Shown: positions 1 through 10,470, counted from the first letter of the stretch. The stretch: 14,606 bases of DNA from Paracoccaceae bacterium (GCA_007134405.1 SLKW01000433.1:1-14606); one strand, 5' to 3'. The notes: generated by a model from the letters alone, not told the origin. Made by a program: numbers and translations.

Positions 1-899
1 GACCAGACGCCCGAGCCGTCCGGCGCCTCGCCTACCGCGAAGTCGAGATAGAGGCCGATCTTCATGCCCGCCGCGTGACAGGCCTCGCGCGCATCGCGAA
101 GCTGGCGGTCGGCGAGCCATTGCAGCCAGATGTGGAACTCTACATCGTCAGGGTGATCCTCGGCGAAGGCGCGCGCGGCGGGACCGTCGATGTTGTGCCA
201 TTCCTCGGGCCACCCGGCCCAGCCGGCGCCATGGCCCAGCGCGGCCAGATGCTCCGAGATTGCCTCGAACAGGGCGTGGTTGTAGAGCGGCGCGCCGCCT
301 TCGGTGCGAAACGCCTCCAGCCCCTCGCCGCGCGGGTTGCGTTGCCAAAGGGTGCGGAGCATCGGCAGCTTCAGTTGCGCCACGGCGGGATAATCCACCA
401 GTTCCGTGGCCCGTGCCCGCGCGACGGCCTCCATGTCGGCAAGGGCGAGGTCGAACCCCTCGAGTCGATCCACCGCGATGTAGAGCGGGTTGAGGAAGTG
501 GCGGTTCGAGGGCGAGAAGGGCGAGCAGTGCGCGGGATTGGCCAGAAAGAGTGCGTGCAGCGGGTTGAGGCCGATGAAATCCGCCCCGGCCGCACCCGCC
601 ATCCGCGCAAGGTCCGACAGGTCGGCGAAATCGCCCATACCCCAGTTGCGTGCCGAGCGGAGTTGATAGAGCTGTGCGGCGAGCCCCCACATCCGCGTCC
701 CGTTGTCGGGCAGGTGGCACGACGCCCCGTTCGGCGCGCGCAGCTCGAAGGATGCCGTCGGCGGCTCGGCATCCGGCGCGACCCCGAAGGCAGCGAGAAG
801 CCGCTCCAGCGTTTCCTGCGGGGCGCGCTGGCGGTGACCGCCGATGAAGAAATTCTCCGCCTGGATGCCGAAACGCGCGGCCGTCTCTTCGATGCTCAT
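1..899 (-). CDS. malQ: 4-alpha-glucanotransferase (amylomaltase, GH77), 5' part, cut by the window edge
   Basis: MalQ transfers alpha-1,4-glucan segments between maltodextrins and releases glucose, in the cytoplasm. Reading the minus strand from the ATG at 899 gives 299 open codons to the edge, so only about the first 40-45% of a typical protein is present. Family features visible are WGLAAQLYQLRSARNWGMGDF (about residues 71-91), GADFIGLNPLHAL (105-117), SPFSPSNRHFLNPLYI (126-141) and an IGLYLDFAVG segment (281-290) that matches the usual GLYRDLAVG region. The catalytic acidic residues of GH77 lie further on and cannot be checked. The start is supported by a GGAG five bases upstream and by the ATGA overlap with the treZ stop, which suggests translational coupling. 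In context it would recycle short maltodextrins from GlgX and TreY/TreZ action. The family call is firm. Confidence 0.93.
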   Translation of the reverse strand, partial: MSIEETAARFGIQAENFFIGGHRQRAPQETLERLLAAFGVAPDAEPPTASFELRAPNGASCHLPDNGTRMWGLAAQLYQLRSARNWGMGDFADLSDLARMAGAAGADFIGLNPLHALFLANPAHCSPFSPSNRHFLNPLYIAVDRLEGFDLALADMEAVARARATELVDYPAVAQLKLPMLRTLWQRNPRGEGLEAFRTEGGAPLYNHALFEAISEHLAALGHGAGWAGWPEEWHNIDGPAARAFAEDHPDDVEFHIWLQWLADRQLRDAREACHAAGMKIGLYLDFAVGEAPDGSGVW

Positions 900-2710
900 T
901 CAGTCTCCGTTGTTTCTGCGGCGTCCTTGAGTACGCGGATGGTGAAGGGGGGCAGGGTGGTGCCATCCGGCCCGTGAAGGCGCCGGCCTGTCGCGGCGGG
1001 CGGCTCCACCAGTCGGTCGGAGAGATTGGCGCGCAGCCGAACGATCGCGCCATCGAGGGTCCAGTCCACGGCGATCAACCCGTCGTCGGCCGCAAGAACG
1101 CGTCCGCCGTGACCTGGCGCGCGCGCCAAGTGCGGAACGAGCTCGCGCCGCCGCAGGACGAGCAGCTGCCGCACCAGGCGCAGCCATTCCTGACCGGTGG
1201 GGCTATGGCGCTTTTCCCAGTCAATTTTCGATGCCTCGAAGGTCGTTTCGGCGTTCGGGTCGGGAATGGCGGCGCGTTGGGCTGGATCGGCGAAGGCTCC
1301 GAAAGCGCTGAACTCCCGGCGGCGGCCTTCGCGAACGGCCTCTGCCAGATCGCCGTGAAAGTCGGTGAAGAAGGCGAAGGGGCGCGTTTCGCCCCATTCC
1401 TCGCCCATGAACATCAAGGGGACATGCGGCGAGAGCAGCAGGATCTCGGTCAGTGCCCGCACCATGCTTTCGGGGGCGAGCGTCAGCAGGCGCTCGCCGA
1501 AGGCCCGGTTGCCGGTCTGATCGTGGTTCTGCAGAAAATCAACGAAGGCCAGGGGCGGCAGATGTGCCGAGGGTTCTCCGCGTGGCTTGCCGCCCATGTG
1601 CTGCGAAACCTCGCCCTGGAAGGCGAAACCCTCGGCCAGCGAACGGGCGAGCTTGGCCCAGTGGTCTTGCGCAAAATCGACGTAATAGCCCTCGGATTCG
1701 TGGGTGGCGACGACATGCGCGGCATTGTGGAAATCGTCGTTCCATTCGGCAGTATAGAGAAGCGGGCTGCCGTTGCTGGCGCGTTCGTGCAGGCGGGTGA
1801 TGTTGCGGTAATCCTCGGTCGTCAGGTGCAGGGGCGCGTCGGGATGCGCGGTGCGAATTTCGGTAGCGATCTCTTCCAGGATCTCTGTTCGGGACTCCGG
1901 GTCGATGACATTGTCGATCGCGTCGAGGCGCAGACCGTCGAGGTGATACTCCTCGAGCCAGTAGAGCGCGTTCTCGATGAAGAAACGGCGCACGGCGGGT
2001 TCCTCATAGGCGATGGCCGCTCCCCATGGGGTCTTTCGGCGATCGGTGAAGAACCGCGGTGCGTAGACGTGGAGGTAGTTCCCGTCCGGGCCGAAATGGT
2101 TGTAGACGACGTCGAGCAGGACCATCAGGCTGAGGCCGTGGGCGGTGTCGATCAAAGCCTTGAAGTCCTCGGGCGCGCCATATGCGGGATGCGGCGCGTA
2201 GGGCAGGACGCCGTCGTAGCCCCAACCGCGATTTCCGGCGAATTGCGCGACCGGCATGATCTCGACCGCGGTAATTCCGGTCTCGGCCAGGTGGGGCAAG
2301 CGCTCGGCGGCAGCGCGGAAGGTTCCTTCGGGGGTGAAGGTGCCGATATGGATTTCCATGATGACGGCCTCGGCCCAGGGGCGGCCCTGCCAGTCGTTTT
2401 GCCAGCGATAGGCATTGGGATCGACGAGCAGCGAGGGGCCGTGCACGTCGCCCGCCTGTGCCCGTGCGGCCGGGTCGGGCACAGTGAGGCCGTCAGGCAT
2501 GACGAAGGCGTATTCGGCGCCGGGGCGCGCATCCGCTACATGGGCGCTGCACCAGCCGTCGTCGACGCGCTGCATCGGGTGGTCACGCCCATCGATGCGC
2601 AGCGTCACCTCGGTCTGCCCCGGTGCCCAGAGCCGGAAGCGCGCGCCGGCGGCGTCGAGTTCCGCGCCCCAGGTCCGGGGAAAGGAACGTTGCGTCGGTT
2701 TTCCGGTCAT
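896..2710 (-). CDS. treZ: Malto-oligosyltrehalose trehalohydrolase (GH13)
   Basis: TreZ cleaves the alpha-1,4 bond next to the terminal trehalose unit of maltooligosyltrehalose, releasing free trehalose (EC 3.2.1.141). It acts after TreY, which is not in this window. The 604-residue protein is of normal length. It has an N-terminal CBM48-like/E-set domain (about 10-95) and a GH13 barrel. The four GH13 regions are visible: DVVYNHFGPDGNYL (200-213, typical of TreZ), GLRLDAIDNV (D263 nucleophile), HLTTEDYRN (E299 acid/base) and FLQNHDQTGNR (H396, D397). The start has an AAGGA motif about nine bases upstream. The gene begins 136 bp after glgB and overlaps malQ by 4 bp. The catalytic set looks intact. 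GlgB is the main alternative family, but the YNHFGPDGNYL motif and the close pairing with malQ favour TreZ. Confidence 0.96.
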   Translation of the reverse strand: MTGKPTQRSFPRTWGAELDAAGARFRLWAPGQTEVTLRIDGRDHPMQRVDDGWCSAHVADARPGAEYAFVMPDGLTVPDPAARAQAGDVHGPSLLVDPNAYRWQNDWQGRPWAEAVIMEIHIGTFTPEGTFRAAAERLPHLAETGITAVEIMPVAQFAGNRGWGYDGVLPYAPHPAYGAPEDFKALIDTAHGLSLMVLLDVVYNHFGPDGNYLHVYAPRFFTDRRKTPWGAAIAYEEPAVRRFFIENALYWLEEYHLDGLRLDAIDNVIDPESRTEILEEIATEIRTAHPDAPLHLTTEDYRNITRLHERASNGSPLLYTAEWNDDFHNAAHVVATHESEGYYVDFAQDHWAKLARSLAEGFAFQGEVSQHMGGKPRGEPSAHLPPLAFVDFLQNHDQTGNRAFGERLLTLAPESMVRALTEILLLSPHVPLMFMGEEWGETRPFAFFTDFHGDLAEAVREGRRREFSAFGAFADPAQRAAIPDPNAETTFEASKIDWEKRHSPTGQEWLRLVRQLLVLRRRELVPHLARAPGHGGRVLAADDGLIAVDWTLDGAIVRLRANLSDRLVEPPAATGRRLHGPDGTTLPPFTIRVLKDAAETTETE

Positions 2711-2846
2711 GGCGTCGTTTTCCTTCGTGCCACGGCCGCGTGCGTACCGCCGGCCTCACCCGCCGACGGTGCCGCCGGTTCCGCCCCGCGCGCGCCTTTC
2801 TCCGGGATGGTTGCAGTGCCCCCATAGTGCGGCCGCGCCAGCGGCG
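2711..2846. other. Intergenic gap between glgB and treZ
   Basis: This 136-bp gap is the only non-overlapping junction in the minus-strand operon. It is G/C-rich. I see no T-tract terminator on the minus strand and no convincing promoter, so treZ and malQ are probably read through from glgE. A second internal promoter cannot be excluded. The only clear functional element is the treZ ribosome binding site (AAGGA) at its left end. Confidence 0.5.
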
Positions 2847-5054
2847 TCATTTCGGCGCCAGGACGAGCGTCGCCAAGGGCGGCAGGGTCAGGCGCAGCGA
2901 GGCCGGGCGGCCGTGCCACGACGTATCCTCGGCGTTCAGGTTGCCCTGGTTGCCGACATTGGAGCCGCCATAGACCTCGGCATCGGTGTTCAGAAGCTCG
3001 CGCCAGGCGCCGCCCTGCGGCACGCCGATGCGATAGTCGCTGCGCACCACCGGGGTAAGGTTGCAGACGACCACCACTGGCGGCGACCCGTCGTCGGATT
3101 TGCGCAGATAGACGAGGACGCTCTGCGCGGCGTCCGAGGCGTCGATCCATTCGAAACCCTCGGGGTCGCAATCTAGCCGGTGCAGGGCAGGGCGGTCGCG
3201 GTAGAGGCGGTTGAGATCGGCCACCAACAGCTGCACGCCCCGGTGCAACGGATCGTCGAGCAGGTGCCAGTCGAGCGACTGGTCGTGGTTCCATTCCCGC
3301 TCCTGTGCGAACTCGCCGCCCATGAAGAGAAGCTTCTTGCCGGGATGCGTCCACATGAAGCCGAAATAGGCGCGCAGGTTGGCGAATTTCTGCCAGCGGT
3401 CCCCGGCCATCTGGCGGATGAGCGAGCCCTTGCCGTGCACCACCTCGTCGTGGCTGAGCGGCAGGACGAAATCCTCGGAAAAGGCGTAGACCAGACCGAA
3501 GGTCAGCTTGTCCTGATGATACCGCCGATGGATCGGGTCTTCCCGGAAGTATCCCAGCGTGTCGTGCATCCAGCCCATGTTCCACTTGAAGGTGAAGCCG
3601 AGCCCGCCATCCTCAACCGGACGGCTGACCTTGGGAAAGGCGGTCGATTCCTCGGCGATCATGGCCGCGCCGGGGTAATCCTCGCAAATGTGGACATTTA
3701 CCTCGCGCAGGAAGTCGATCGCCTCGAGGTTTTCGTTGCCGCCGTATTTGTTGGGGACCCATTCGCCCGGCTGCCGCGAATAATCCAGATAAAGCATCGA
3801 GGCGACGGCATCCACGCGCAGCGCATCGACGTGGAACTTGTCCAGCCAGTAGACCGCGCTGGCATTGAGAAAGTTCGCCACCTCCCGCCGGCCGAAATTG
3901 TAGATCAGCGTGTTCCAGTCCTGATGGAAGCCCTGGCGCGGGTCGGCGTGTTCATAAAGCGCGGTGCCGTCGAATTCTGCCAGTCCGTGGGCATCCGAGG
4001 GAAAATGCGCGGGCACCCAATCGCAGATCACGCCGATGCCGGCGGCGTGCAGCCGGTCCACCATCCGCGCGAACCCCTCGGGCGGGCCGAAGCGCGAGGT
4101 GGGAGCAAAAAGCCCGATGGGTTGGTAGCCCCAGGAGCCGGAGAAAGGGTGTTCGCTGACCGGCAGGAACTCGACATGCGTGAAGCCCATCTCGCCCATG
4201 TAATCGACCAGCTGCGCGGCGAGTGTGTCATAGTCGAGGTAGCTGTTGCCCTCGCCGCGCCGCCACGAGCCCAGATGCACCTCGTAGATCGAAATGGGCG
4301 CCTTCCGGTCCTGCCGCTCTGGACGTTGTGCGATCCATTCGGCGTCGGTCCAGGCATAATCGGGCATGCCGCTGACGATGGAGGCGGTCGCAGGCGGCAC
4401 TTCATGCGCAAAGCCGACCGGATCGGCCTTCAGGGGCAGCCGCTCACCGCTCGCGCTGAGCAGCTCGAACTTGTAGAGTTCGCCCACTCCAAGGCCGGGC
4501 AGGAACAACTCCCACACGCCGACGCCGTGCCGTCGCCGCATTGGATGCCGGCGACCGTCCCAGGCGTTGAACGGTCCCACGACGCTGGCCCGCCGCGCGT
4601 TCGGCGCCCAGACGGCAAAGGCGACCCCGGCCACGCCTTCGTGGATCATGGGATGCGCGCCCAGCCGGTTGTAGAGCTGCCGATGCCGACCTTCCCCCAT
4701 CAGGTGTTCGTCCAGATCGCCCATGATGCGGGAAAAGCGATAGGGGTCGTCGATATCCCATTCGCGGTCGCCCGCGCGCAGACGCAGTCGGTATTCGAAC
4801 CGGTTCTTGCGGCGCGGGATGCGGCCGGCGAAAAAGCCCTCGGGGCTCAGCCGCTCGAGCTCGCAGATGACCTTGGTGCCGTCGGCGCTGACCACCGCCA
4901 CCTCCGCCGCTTCGGGCTGGAAGGTCGCGACCTGAAGCGGCTCGCCACCGCCGCCATGCATCCCCAGCACGCCGAACGGGTCGGTATGCTCGCCGCGGAT
5001 GATCGCTTCGATATCGGACAGCGGCACGGCTGCAGGCGTTCCGGCCCCGTTCAT
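2847..5054 (-). CDS. glgB: 1,4-alpha-glucan branching enzyme (GH13_9)
   Basis: GlgB cuts an alpha-1,4-glucan chain and re-attaches the piece through an alpha-1,6 bond, creating glycogen branches (EC 2.4.1.18). The 735-residue protein has the long architecture: an N1 domain (about 10-105), a CBM48 domain (about 130-230), the GH13 barrel and a C-terminal beta domain. Active-site regions are [11 protein letters not shown] (344-354), [18 protein letters not shown] (D415 nucleophile), [15 protein letters not shown] (E468 acid/base) and [16 protein letters not shown] (H535, D536). All expected residues are present. The ATG at 5054 overlaps the treS-mak stop by 4 bp (ATGA), with GGGAG and GAGG motifs just upstream. 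In this operon it probably branches the linear glucan made by GlgE rather than by a GlgA glucan synthase. Confidence 0.98.
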   Translation of the reverse strand: MNGAGTPAAVPLSDIEAIIRGEHTDPFGVLGMHGGGGEPLQVATFQPEAAEVAVVSADGTKVICELERLSPEGFFAGRIPRRKNRFEYRLRLRAGDREWDIDDPYRFSRIMGDLDEHLMGEGRHRQLYNRLGAHPMIHEGVAGVAFAVWAPNARRASVVGPFNAWDGRRHPMRRRHGVGVWELFLPGLGVGELYKFELLSASGERLPLKADPVGFAHEVPPATASIVSGMPDYAWTDAEWIAQRPERQDRKAPISIYEVHLGSWRRGEGNSYLDYDTLAAQLVDYMGEMGFTHVEFLPVSEHPFSGSWGYQPIGLFAPTSRFGPPEGFARMVDRLHAAGIGVICDWVPAHFPSDAHGLAEFDGTALYEHADPRQGFHQDWNTLIYNFGRREVANFLNASAVYWLDKFHVDALRVDAVASMLYLDYSRQPGEWVPNKYGGNENLEAIDFLREVNVHICEDYPGAAMIAEESTAFPKVSRPVEDGGLGFTFKWNMGWMHDTLGYFREDPIHRRYHQDKLTFGLVYAFSEDFVLPLSHDEVVHGKGSLIRQMAGDRWQKFANLRAYFGFMWTHPGKKLLFMGGEFAQEREWNHDQSLDWHLLDDPLHRGVQLLVADLNRLYRDRPALHRLDCDPEGFEWIDASDAAQSVLVYLRKSDDGSPPVVVVCNLTPVVRSDYRIGVPQGGAWRELLNTDAEVYGGSNVGNQGNLNAEDTSWHGRPASLRLTLPPLATLVLAPK

Positions 5055-8000
5055 GCCTCATCTCCCATAATCTGTTCCAGGACACCGCGCAGGGGGATGC
5101 CGACCCATGCCGGGCGGTTGCCCAGTTCGTAGGAGATCTCGTAGATCGCCTTGCGCAGCAGGAAGAGGTCGAGAAGCTGGCGCCGCGCTTCGGCATCCTC
5201 GGGCAGGTTCGGAGTACCGGCAGCGTGTTCCTCATACGCCGCCAGATAGGCTCGTGCCACCGACTGACGCCAGTCCTCGAGCCGGCGCAGCGCGCTTTCC
5301 GCAATCGCGCCTTCGCCCTGCGGGTGCAAGCGCACCGCCATCAGTGCCGCGTAGTCGAAGGACCGCAACATGCCCGCCACGTCCTGCAGCGGCGAGGACT
5401 TCGCGCGCCGCTCGGCCAGGGTCCGCGCCGGCTCACCCTCGAAGTCGATGATCGACACATCCCCCTGCGACAGAAGAACCTGCCCGAGGTGATAATCGCC
5501 ATGCACGCGCGACAGCATCCCCTGCGGTGTCATCTTGGCGACGCGGCGCGCCCGCTCGAGCAGCGCGCCGCGATGGCCGAGGACGCGGTCGGCAAGCGCC
5601 GCGTCGCCCTCGGCAAGCGAGGGGCGTGCGTCCTGCAGCCGGGACATCACGGTCTCGGTCTCGGACGCGGTCTCGGCGGCCCAATGCGCCAGATCCTCGG
5701 CGCGCAACGGCTCCAGCGCGAAGGCGGGATCATCGGTGGGCGTCGCGAAGGCGCGGTGCAGTTCCGCGGTGCGCTGGCCCAGCAGCCGTCCGATATTGAG
5801 CGGATAGCTGAATTCCTCGGCTTCGCTCTGTCCGTCCGCCGCGGTGGAGGACCAGCTTTCATGCTCGGCCAGATCGCTGCGCAGCGCGTTCGATATGCCA
5901 GACCAGGCATCGCCCTGATTGGGCACGAAGGGGAACGCCGCGGCCAGGGTCGTCGGCTCATCCCCATCGCCGCCCGCTGGCCGCCAGGAAATCGCGCCCA
6001 GGAAATGCGGCGTATGCGGGAAATTCGCGGTCTCGGTCAGGAAGCGCGCCACTTCGACATCGGGCTGTTCGCCCGCGCGCAGGCGGCGGTAGATCTTGAG
6101 GATCACGCGGTTGTCAAAACTGACCGAGATATTGCTCTGCTCGACGCCCAGATAGTGCGGCTCTCCCAGATCCTCCATCGATTGCAGCCGTTCCGACGCC
6201 TCGAAGACGACGCTGCCATGTCCATCCCCGATCCGACGCTCGGCGCGCATCCCGTCCAGAAGGGCCGCGGCCAGCCGTTCGTCATGCGCCCCGTCGATCA
6301 GCGCCCCCACCGTCGGCCCGCGCCGCATCTTCGAGAGCGTGTAGGACAGTTTCGGCGCACCATGGCGCAGGTTGTCGTCGCCCCACCGGACGGAAAGCGG
6401 CAGGAAATAGCGCTGCGTCTCTTCGCCCAGGTCGACATCGATGGCGGTCAGGGCATGCTCGCCCTTGCCCATTTCGCCCAGAACGACGGCTTTCACGCCA
6501 TGGATCGTCCGATCCTTCGCGGCGAACCAGCGCTGCAGCGGCAGCCATTTCGGCAGTTCCTCGTCGCTGAACTGCGGGCCTTCACGGCCGCTCAGCGCGG
6601 TGCCGACCCGGCCGTCGCGGCTGGTCAGGGTGATGAATTCGGGCAGAACCTCGGGCAAAGGTTCGTGCCACGAGGGCAGGTCCTGTTCGTCGCTCATGGC
6701 AAACCAGAAAAATCCATAGGCAGGAAGGGTCAGCATGTAGGGTAACTCGCCGACCGGTGGAAACGCCGAACTGCCGGTCAGTTCCACCGGCACCCGTCCC
6801 CGGAAGCGCGCCAGGTCCAGTTCCACCGCCTGGGCGCTGTCGGCGAGGTTCGCGACGCAGAGGAAAGCTTCATCCTCATGCTCGCGCAGGTAGGCAAGGA
6901 TCTTGCGGTTGCGCGGGTACAGCAGCGTCATGGCCCCGCGCCCGAAGGCGTTGTGGCGCTTGCGCACGGTGATCATCCGCCGCATCCAGTTGAGCAGCGA
7001 CGACGGGTCTTCGGCCTGCGCCTCGACGTTGATGGCCTGGTAGCCGTAGATCGGGTCGATGATGACCGGCAGGTACAACTCCTGCGGGTTGGCGCGGCTG
7101 AACCCCGCGTTGCGGTCGCCGGTCCATTGCATCGGCGTGCGCACGCCGTCCCGGTCGCCCAGGTAGTAATTGTCGCCCATGCCGATCTCGTCGCCATAAT
7201 AGAGGATCGGCGTGCCCGGCATTGACAGCAGCATCGAGTTCAGTAGCTCGATCTTGCGCCGGTCGTTCTTCATCAGGGGCGCGAGACGACGGCGGATGCC
7301 GAGATTGATGCGCGCGCGCGAATCCTCGGCATAGAAGCGCCACATGTAGTCGCGTTCGTCCTCGGTCACCATCTCAAGCGTCAGCTCGTCATGGTTGCGC
7401 AGGAAGATGCCCCACTGGCAGGGCTCGGGGATCTCGGGGGTCTGCCGGATGATGTCGGTGATCGGGTGGCGGTCGGCTTGCGCCAAGGCCATGTACATCC
7501 GCGGCATCAGCGGAAAATGGAAGCCCATGTGGCATTCGTCGCCATCGCCGAAATAGGGGCGCGTATCCTCGGGCCACTGGTTGGCCTCGGCCAGCAGCAT
7601 CCGGTCGGGATAGTGCCGGTCGAGCTCGGCGCGGATCTTCTTCAGCACGTCGTGCGTCTCGGGCAGGTTCTCGTTGTTGGTGCCGTCACGCTCGACCAGG
7701 TAGGGAATCGCGTCGAGCCGCAGCCCGTCCACCCCCATATCCAGCCAGAAGCGCATCGTCTTCAGCACCTCGGCCAGCACGCGGGGGTTGTCGAAGTTGA
7801 GATCCGGCTGGTGCGAATAGAAGCGGTGCCAGTAGAAGGCCCCGGCGACCGGGTCCCAGGTCCAGTTCGATTTCTCGGTGTCCAGAAAGATGATCCGCGT
7901 CTCGGGCCATTTCTCGTCGGTATCGGACCAGACGTACCAGTCGCGCGCCGCCGAACCCGGCTTGGCGTGGCGGGCGCGCTGGAACCAGGGGTGCTGGTCG

Positions 8001-8389
8001 GACGTGTGATTGATGACCAACTCGGTGATCACCCGCAATCCACGCCTGTGAGCTTCGGTGACGAAGGCCTTGAAATCGCGCATCTCTCCGTAGGATGGGT
8101 TGATCGATCGATAATCCGCGATGTCGTAGCCGTCATCCCGCAACGGCGAGGGATAGAAGGGCAACACCCAGATCGCGGTGACACCGAGTTCCTGCACATA
8201 GTCGAGACGCTGCATCAACCCGGCGAAATCGCCGATGCCGTCGCCGTTGGCGTCCTGAAACGCCTTGATGTGCAACTGGTAGATGATCGCGTCCTTGTAC
8301 CAGTCGGCCTGGCTGCGATCGATCTGGCTGCCGCGCGGGCGGCGGATGGCGACGGTGGCTCCTGCGTTCGAACGTTCTGGGCGGTTCAT
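5051..8389 (-). CDS. treS: Trehalose synthase (TreS) fused to maltokinase (Mak/Pep2)
   Basis: This 1112-residue fusion interconverts trehalose and maltose (N-terminal part, EC 5.4.99.16) and phosphorylates maltose with ATP to maltose-1-phosphate (C-terminal part, EC 2.7.1.175). The GH13_16 domain covers about 25-565: [15 protein letters not shown] (123-137), [13 protein letters not shown] (D226 nucleophile), [11 protein letters not shown] (E268) and [12 protein letters not shown] (H333, D334). After a linker, about 605-1112 form a maltokinase with an APH-like kinase lobe: candidate ATP-binding K765 in VILKIYRRL, catalytic loop HGDYHLGQ (963-970, D965) and metal-binding [10 protein letters not shown] (D982). 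The open frame extends upstream to 8548, but that part lies inside glgE. I chose the ATG at 8389 because it gives an ATGA overlap with the glgE stop and a normal TreS N-terminus. Such fusions are known in proteobacterial GlgE clusters. Confidence 0.97.
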   Translation of the reverse strand: MNRPERSNAGATVAIRRPRGSQIDRSQADWYKDAIIYQLHIKAFQDANGDGIGDFAGLMQRLDYVQELGVTAIWVLPFYPSPLRDDGYDIADYRSINPSYGEMRDFKAFVTEAHRRGLRVITELVINHTSDQHPWFQRARHAKPGSAARDWYVWSDTDEKWPETRIIFLDTEKSNWTWDPVAGAFYWHRFYSHQPDLNFDNPRVLAEVLKTMRFWLDMGVDGLRLDAIPYLVERDGTNNENLPETHDVLKKIRAELDRHYPDRMLLAEANQWPEDTRPYFGDGDECHMGFHFPLMPRMYMALAQADRHPITDIIRQTPEIPEPCQWGIFLRNHDELTLEMVTEDERDYMWRFYAEDSRARINLGIRRRLAPLMKNDRRKIELLNSMLLSMPGTPILYYGDEIGMGDNYYLGDRDGVRTPMQWTGDRNAGFSRANPQELYLPVIIDPIYGYQAINVEAQAEDPSSLLNWMRRMITVRKRHNAFGRGAMTLLYPRNRKILAYLREHEDEAFLCVANLADSAQAVELDLARFRGRVPVELTGSSAFPPVGELPYMLTLPAYGFFWFAMSDEQDLPSWHEPLPEVLPEFITLTSRDGRVGTALSGREGPQFSDEELPKWLPLQRWFAAKDRTIHGVKAVVLGEMGKGEHALTAIDVDLGEETQRYFLPLSVRWGDDNLRHGAPKLSYTLSKMRRGPTVGALIDGAHDERLAAALLDGMRAERRIGDGHGSVVFEASERLQSMEDLGEPHYLGVEQSNISVSFDNRVILKIYRRLRAGEQPDVEVARFLTETANFPHTPHFLGAISWRPAGGDGDEPTTLAAAFPFVPNQGDAWSGISNALRSDLAEHESWSSTAADGQSEAEEFSYPLNIGRLLGQRTAELHRAFATPTDDPAFALEPLRAEDLAHWAAETASETETVMSRLQDARPSLAEGDAALADRVLGHRGALLERARRVAKMTPQGMLSRVHGDYHLGQVLLSQGDVSIIDFEGEPARTLAERRAKSSPLQDVAGMLRSFDYAALMAVRLHPQGEGAIAESALRRLEDWRQSVARAYLAAYEEHAAGTPNLPEDAEARRQLLDLFLLRKAIYEISYELGNRPAWVGIPLRGVLEQIMGDEA

Positions 8390-10470
8390 GCGCGCGGCGC
8401 CCCCGGCGCGAACAGCTGCCAGATCGCGTAGGGCCGCGTTGCCGGCTCCAGGTCCAGCCATTGCGTCTTGCCGTGCCAGGTGAAGTGATTCCCGTGCAAA
8501 AGATCGCGCACCTCGATCGAGGCCTCGTCGGGAAGGCCGAATTCCCAAAGCGGCACCTCGAAATGAAAGCCCTGCGTATCGTGCGGATCAAGATTGACGT
8601 GAAACAATATGAAATCCCTCAGGTTTTCGGTTTTCTTCGAGTAGGATAGAACGTAGGGGTTATCGACCTCGTGGAAGGCGAGGTTGGTGAATTCCTGCAG
8701 CGCCGGATGCGTGTTGCGCAGCCGGTTCATCAGGCGAATGTCGTGCTGGATGTTGCCGGGCTGGTCCATGTCCCATTCACGCAGTTCGTACTTTTCGGAA
8801 TTGAGGTATTCTTCCTTGCCTGGCACCGGCTCGGCTTCGCAGATCTCGAACCCGTTGTAGATCCCGTAGTTCCCGGCCAAGGTCGCCGCCAGGCACAGCC
8901 GCACGCGGAAGCCGGCGCGGCCGCTGGTCTGCAGATAGAGCGGGTTGATGTCCGGTGTGTTGGCAAAGAAGTTCGGCCGCATGTAGTGGCGGCACTCGCT
9001 TTGCGTCAGTTCGGTCATGTACTCCTGGATCTCGGTCTTCTCGTTGCGCCAGGTGAAGTACGAATAGGACTGGCCGAACCCCACCTTCGCCAGCCGCTTC
9101 ATCACCTTCGGGCGGGTGAACGCCTCGGCCAGGAAGATCGCCTCGGGGTGGCGCGCCTGCACGTCGGCGATCATCCATTCCCAGAACGGGAAGGGCTTGG
9201 TGTGCGGGTTGTCGACGCGGAAGATCGTGACCCCGTGCTTGATCCAGAACAGCACGATGTCGCGCAACTCGTACCAGAGGCCGGGAATCGCGTCGCGGTA
9301 GAAATGGACGTTGACGATGTCCTCGTATTTCTTCGGCGGGTTCTCGGCGAACTTGATCGACCCGTCCGGCCGCCAGTCGAACCACTCGGGATGCTCCTTG
9401 ATCCACGGATGGTCGGGCGAGCACTGGATGGCGAAATCGAGCGCGATCTCCAGCCCGTGCTCGCGCGCGGCCTGCACCAGGCGGTGGAAATCCTCGAACG
9501 TGCCCAGTTCCGGGTGGATGGCGTCGTGCCCCCCCTCCTTCGCGCCGATCGCATAGGGGCTGCCGGGCTCGCCGTCCTCGGCGGTCAGGCTGTTGTTCTT
9601 GCCCTTGCGGTTCGTGCGCCCGATCGGGTGGATCGGCGGGAAGTAGAGCACGTCGAATCCCAGGTCGCGCACATACCCCAGGCGGGCGATCACATCGTCG
9701 AACGTGCCGTGCCGGTTCACGTCGCCCGATTGCGAGCGGGGCATCAGCTCGTACCAGGCGCTGAACGCCGCCGCGCGCCGGTCGACGAAAAGCGGCAGCG
9801 TCCTGTACTCCGTCAGGTTCGTGCGCGGGCCGGCGCGGTCCATCAGTTCGGCCACCTCGGTCGAGGTCAGGCGCGCCAGGCGCTCGCCATCGGCGATGCC
9901 CACTTTCTGCGCCTCGCGGTCGGCCTTGACCACGTCACGCAGGGCGGTCTTGTCACGCGCATTCGCGCGCCCCTCGCGCCCGTAGGCCGCCTCGATCATG
10001 TGGCGCGCCTCTTCCAGCTCCAGCCCGACCGACCGGCCGGCGGCGTATTTCTTGGCGACGTCCTTGCGCCAGGTCGCAAACAGGTTGCGCCAGACGATGA
10101 AAGTCAGCTCGTGGCTTCCGATCTCGGAAAACGTGACCCAGGCCTCCCAGCGGTCGTTGCCCAGGTGCTCCATCGGGACCTCGATGAACGCGCCCTCGCT
10201 GCCGTGACGATAAAGAAGCGCGGCCTCGATCGTCTCGTGCCCGTCGCAGAAAATGTCGGCCGCGATCCGTTCGGGCTGGCCGGCGACGGCTTTGGCCGGG
10301 AACCGCCCGCCGTCGATCTCGACATTGACGCCCTCGATGGCGATGCGCTGCGCGGCAAGGACTTCAAGCCGGGGATCTGCGGGGTGTTTCACCCCCTTCT
10401 TGCTTGCTTTCGCTCCGCTTTTTGCGGTTGTGCGCTTCTTCGTCTCGGCGGCTGTCTTGTCTCGGACCAC
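8386..10470 (-). CDS. glgE: Alpha-1,4-glucan:maltose-1-phosphate maltosyltransferase (GH13_3)
   Basis: GlgE transfers maltose from maltose-1-phosphate to the end of an alpha-1,4-glucan, releasing phosphate (EC 2.4.99.16). It is the polymerase of the trehalose-fed GlgE pathway. The protein is 694 residues. After a basic, probably disordered tail (1-30), the family's N-terminal beta domain and helical insert occupy about 35-230, then the GH13 barrel follows. Motifs are ALDFAIQCSPDHPW (343-356), IFRVDNPHTKPFPFWEWM (D420 nucleophile), IFLAEAFTRPKVMKRLAK (E449 acid/base) and FFANTPDINPLYLQ (D507). The 29-residue D-to-E spacing equals that of Streptomyces coelicolor GlgE (D394/E423). The start is a GTG with AAGGGGA five bases upstream. 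It is the first gene of the minus-strand operon, divergent from glgX. Confidence 0.97.
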   Translation of the reverse strand: MVRDKTAAETKKRTTAKSGAKASKKGVKHPADPRLEVLAAQRIAIEGVNVEIDGGRFPAKAVAGQPERIAADIFCDGHETIEAALLYRHGSEGAFIEVPMEHLGNDRWEAWVTFSEIGSHELTFIVWRNLFATWRKDVAKKYAAGRSVGLELEEARHMIEAAYGREGRANARDKTALRDVVKADREAQKVGIADGERLARLTSTEVAELMDRAGPRTNLTEYRTLPLFVDRRAAAFSAWYELMPRSQSGDVNRHGTFDDVIARLGYVRDLGFDVLYFPPIHPIGRTNRKGKNNSLTAEDGEPGSPYAIGAKEGGHDAIHPELGTFEDFHRLVQAAREHGLEIALDFAIQCSPDHPWIKEHPEWFDWRPDGSIKFAENPPKKYEDIVNVHFYRDAIPGLWYELRDIVLFWIKHGVTIFRVDNPHTKPFPFWEWMIADVQARHPEAIFLAEAFTRPKVMKRLAKVGFGQSYSYFTWRNEKTEIQEYMTELTQSECRHYMRPNFFANTPDINPLYLQTSGRAGFRVRLCLAATLAGNYGIYNGFEICEAEPVPGKEEYLNSEKYELREWDMDQPGNIQHDIRLMNRLRNTHPALQEFTNLAFHEVDNPYVLSYSKKTENLRDFILFHVNLDPHDTQGFHFEVPLWEFGLPDEASIEVRDLLHGNHFTWHGKTQWLDLEPATRPYAIWQLFAPGAPRA

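Noticed and set aside
974..2827. Long plus-strand open frame (617 codons) opposite treZ
   Set aside because: It is antisense to a gene with all GH13 motifs intact. Long antisense frames are expected in DNA with strong third-position G/C, and the translation shows no recognisable domain.
3180..5132. Long plus-strand open frame (650 codons) opposite glgB
   Set aside because: Same situation: a shadow of glgB with no family motif and no ribosome binding site that stands out.
5225..6745. Plus-strand open frame (506 codons) opposite the maltokinase half of treS
   Set aside because: Antisense shadow; arginine/glutamine-rich composition and no domain.
8390..8548. Upstream extension of the treS frame
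   Set aside because: It lies wholly within the glgE 3' end, and the ATGA overlap at 8386-8389 marks a more typical start.
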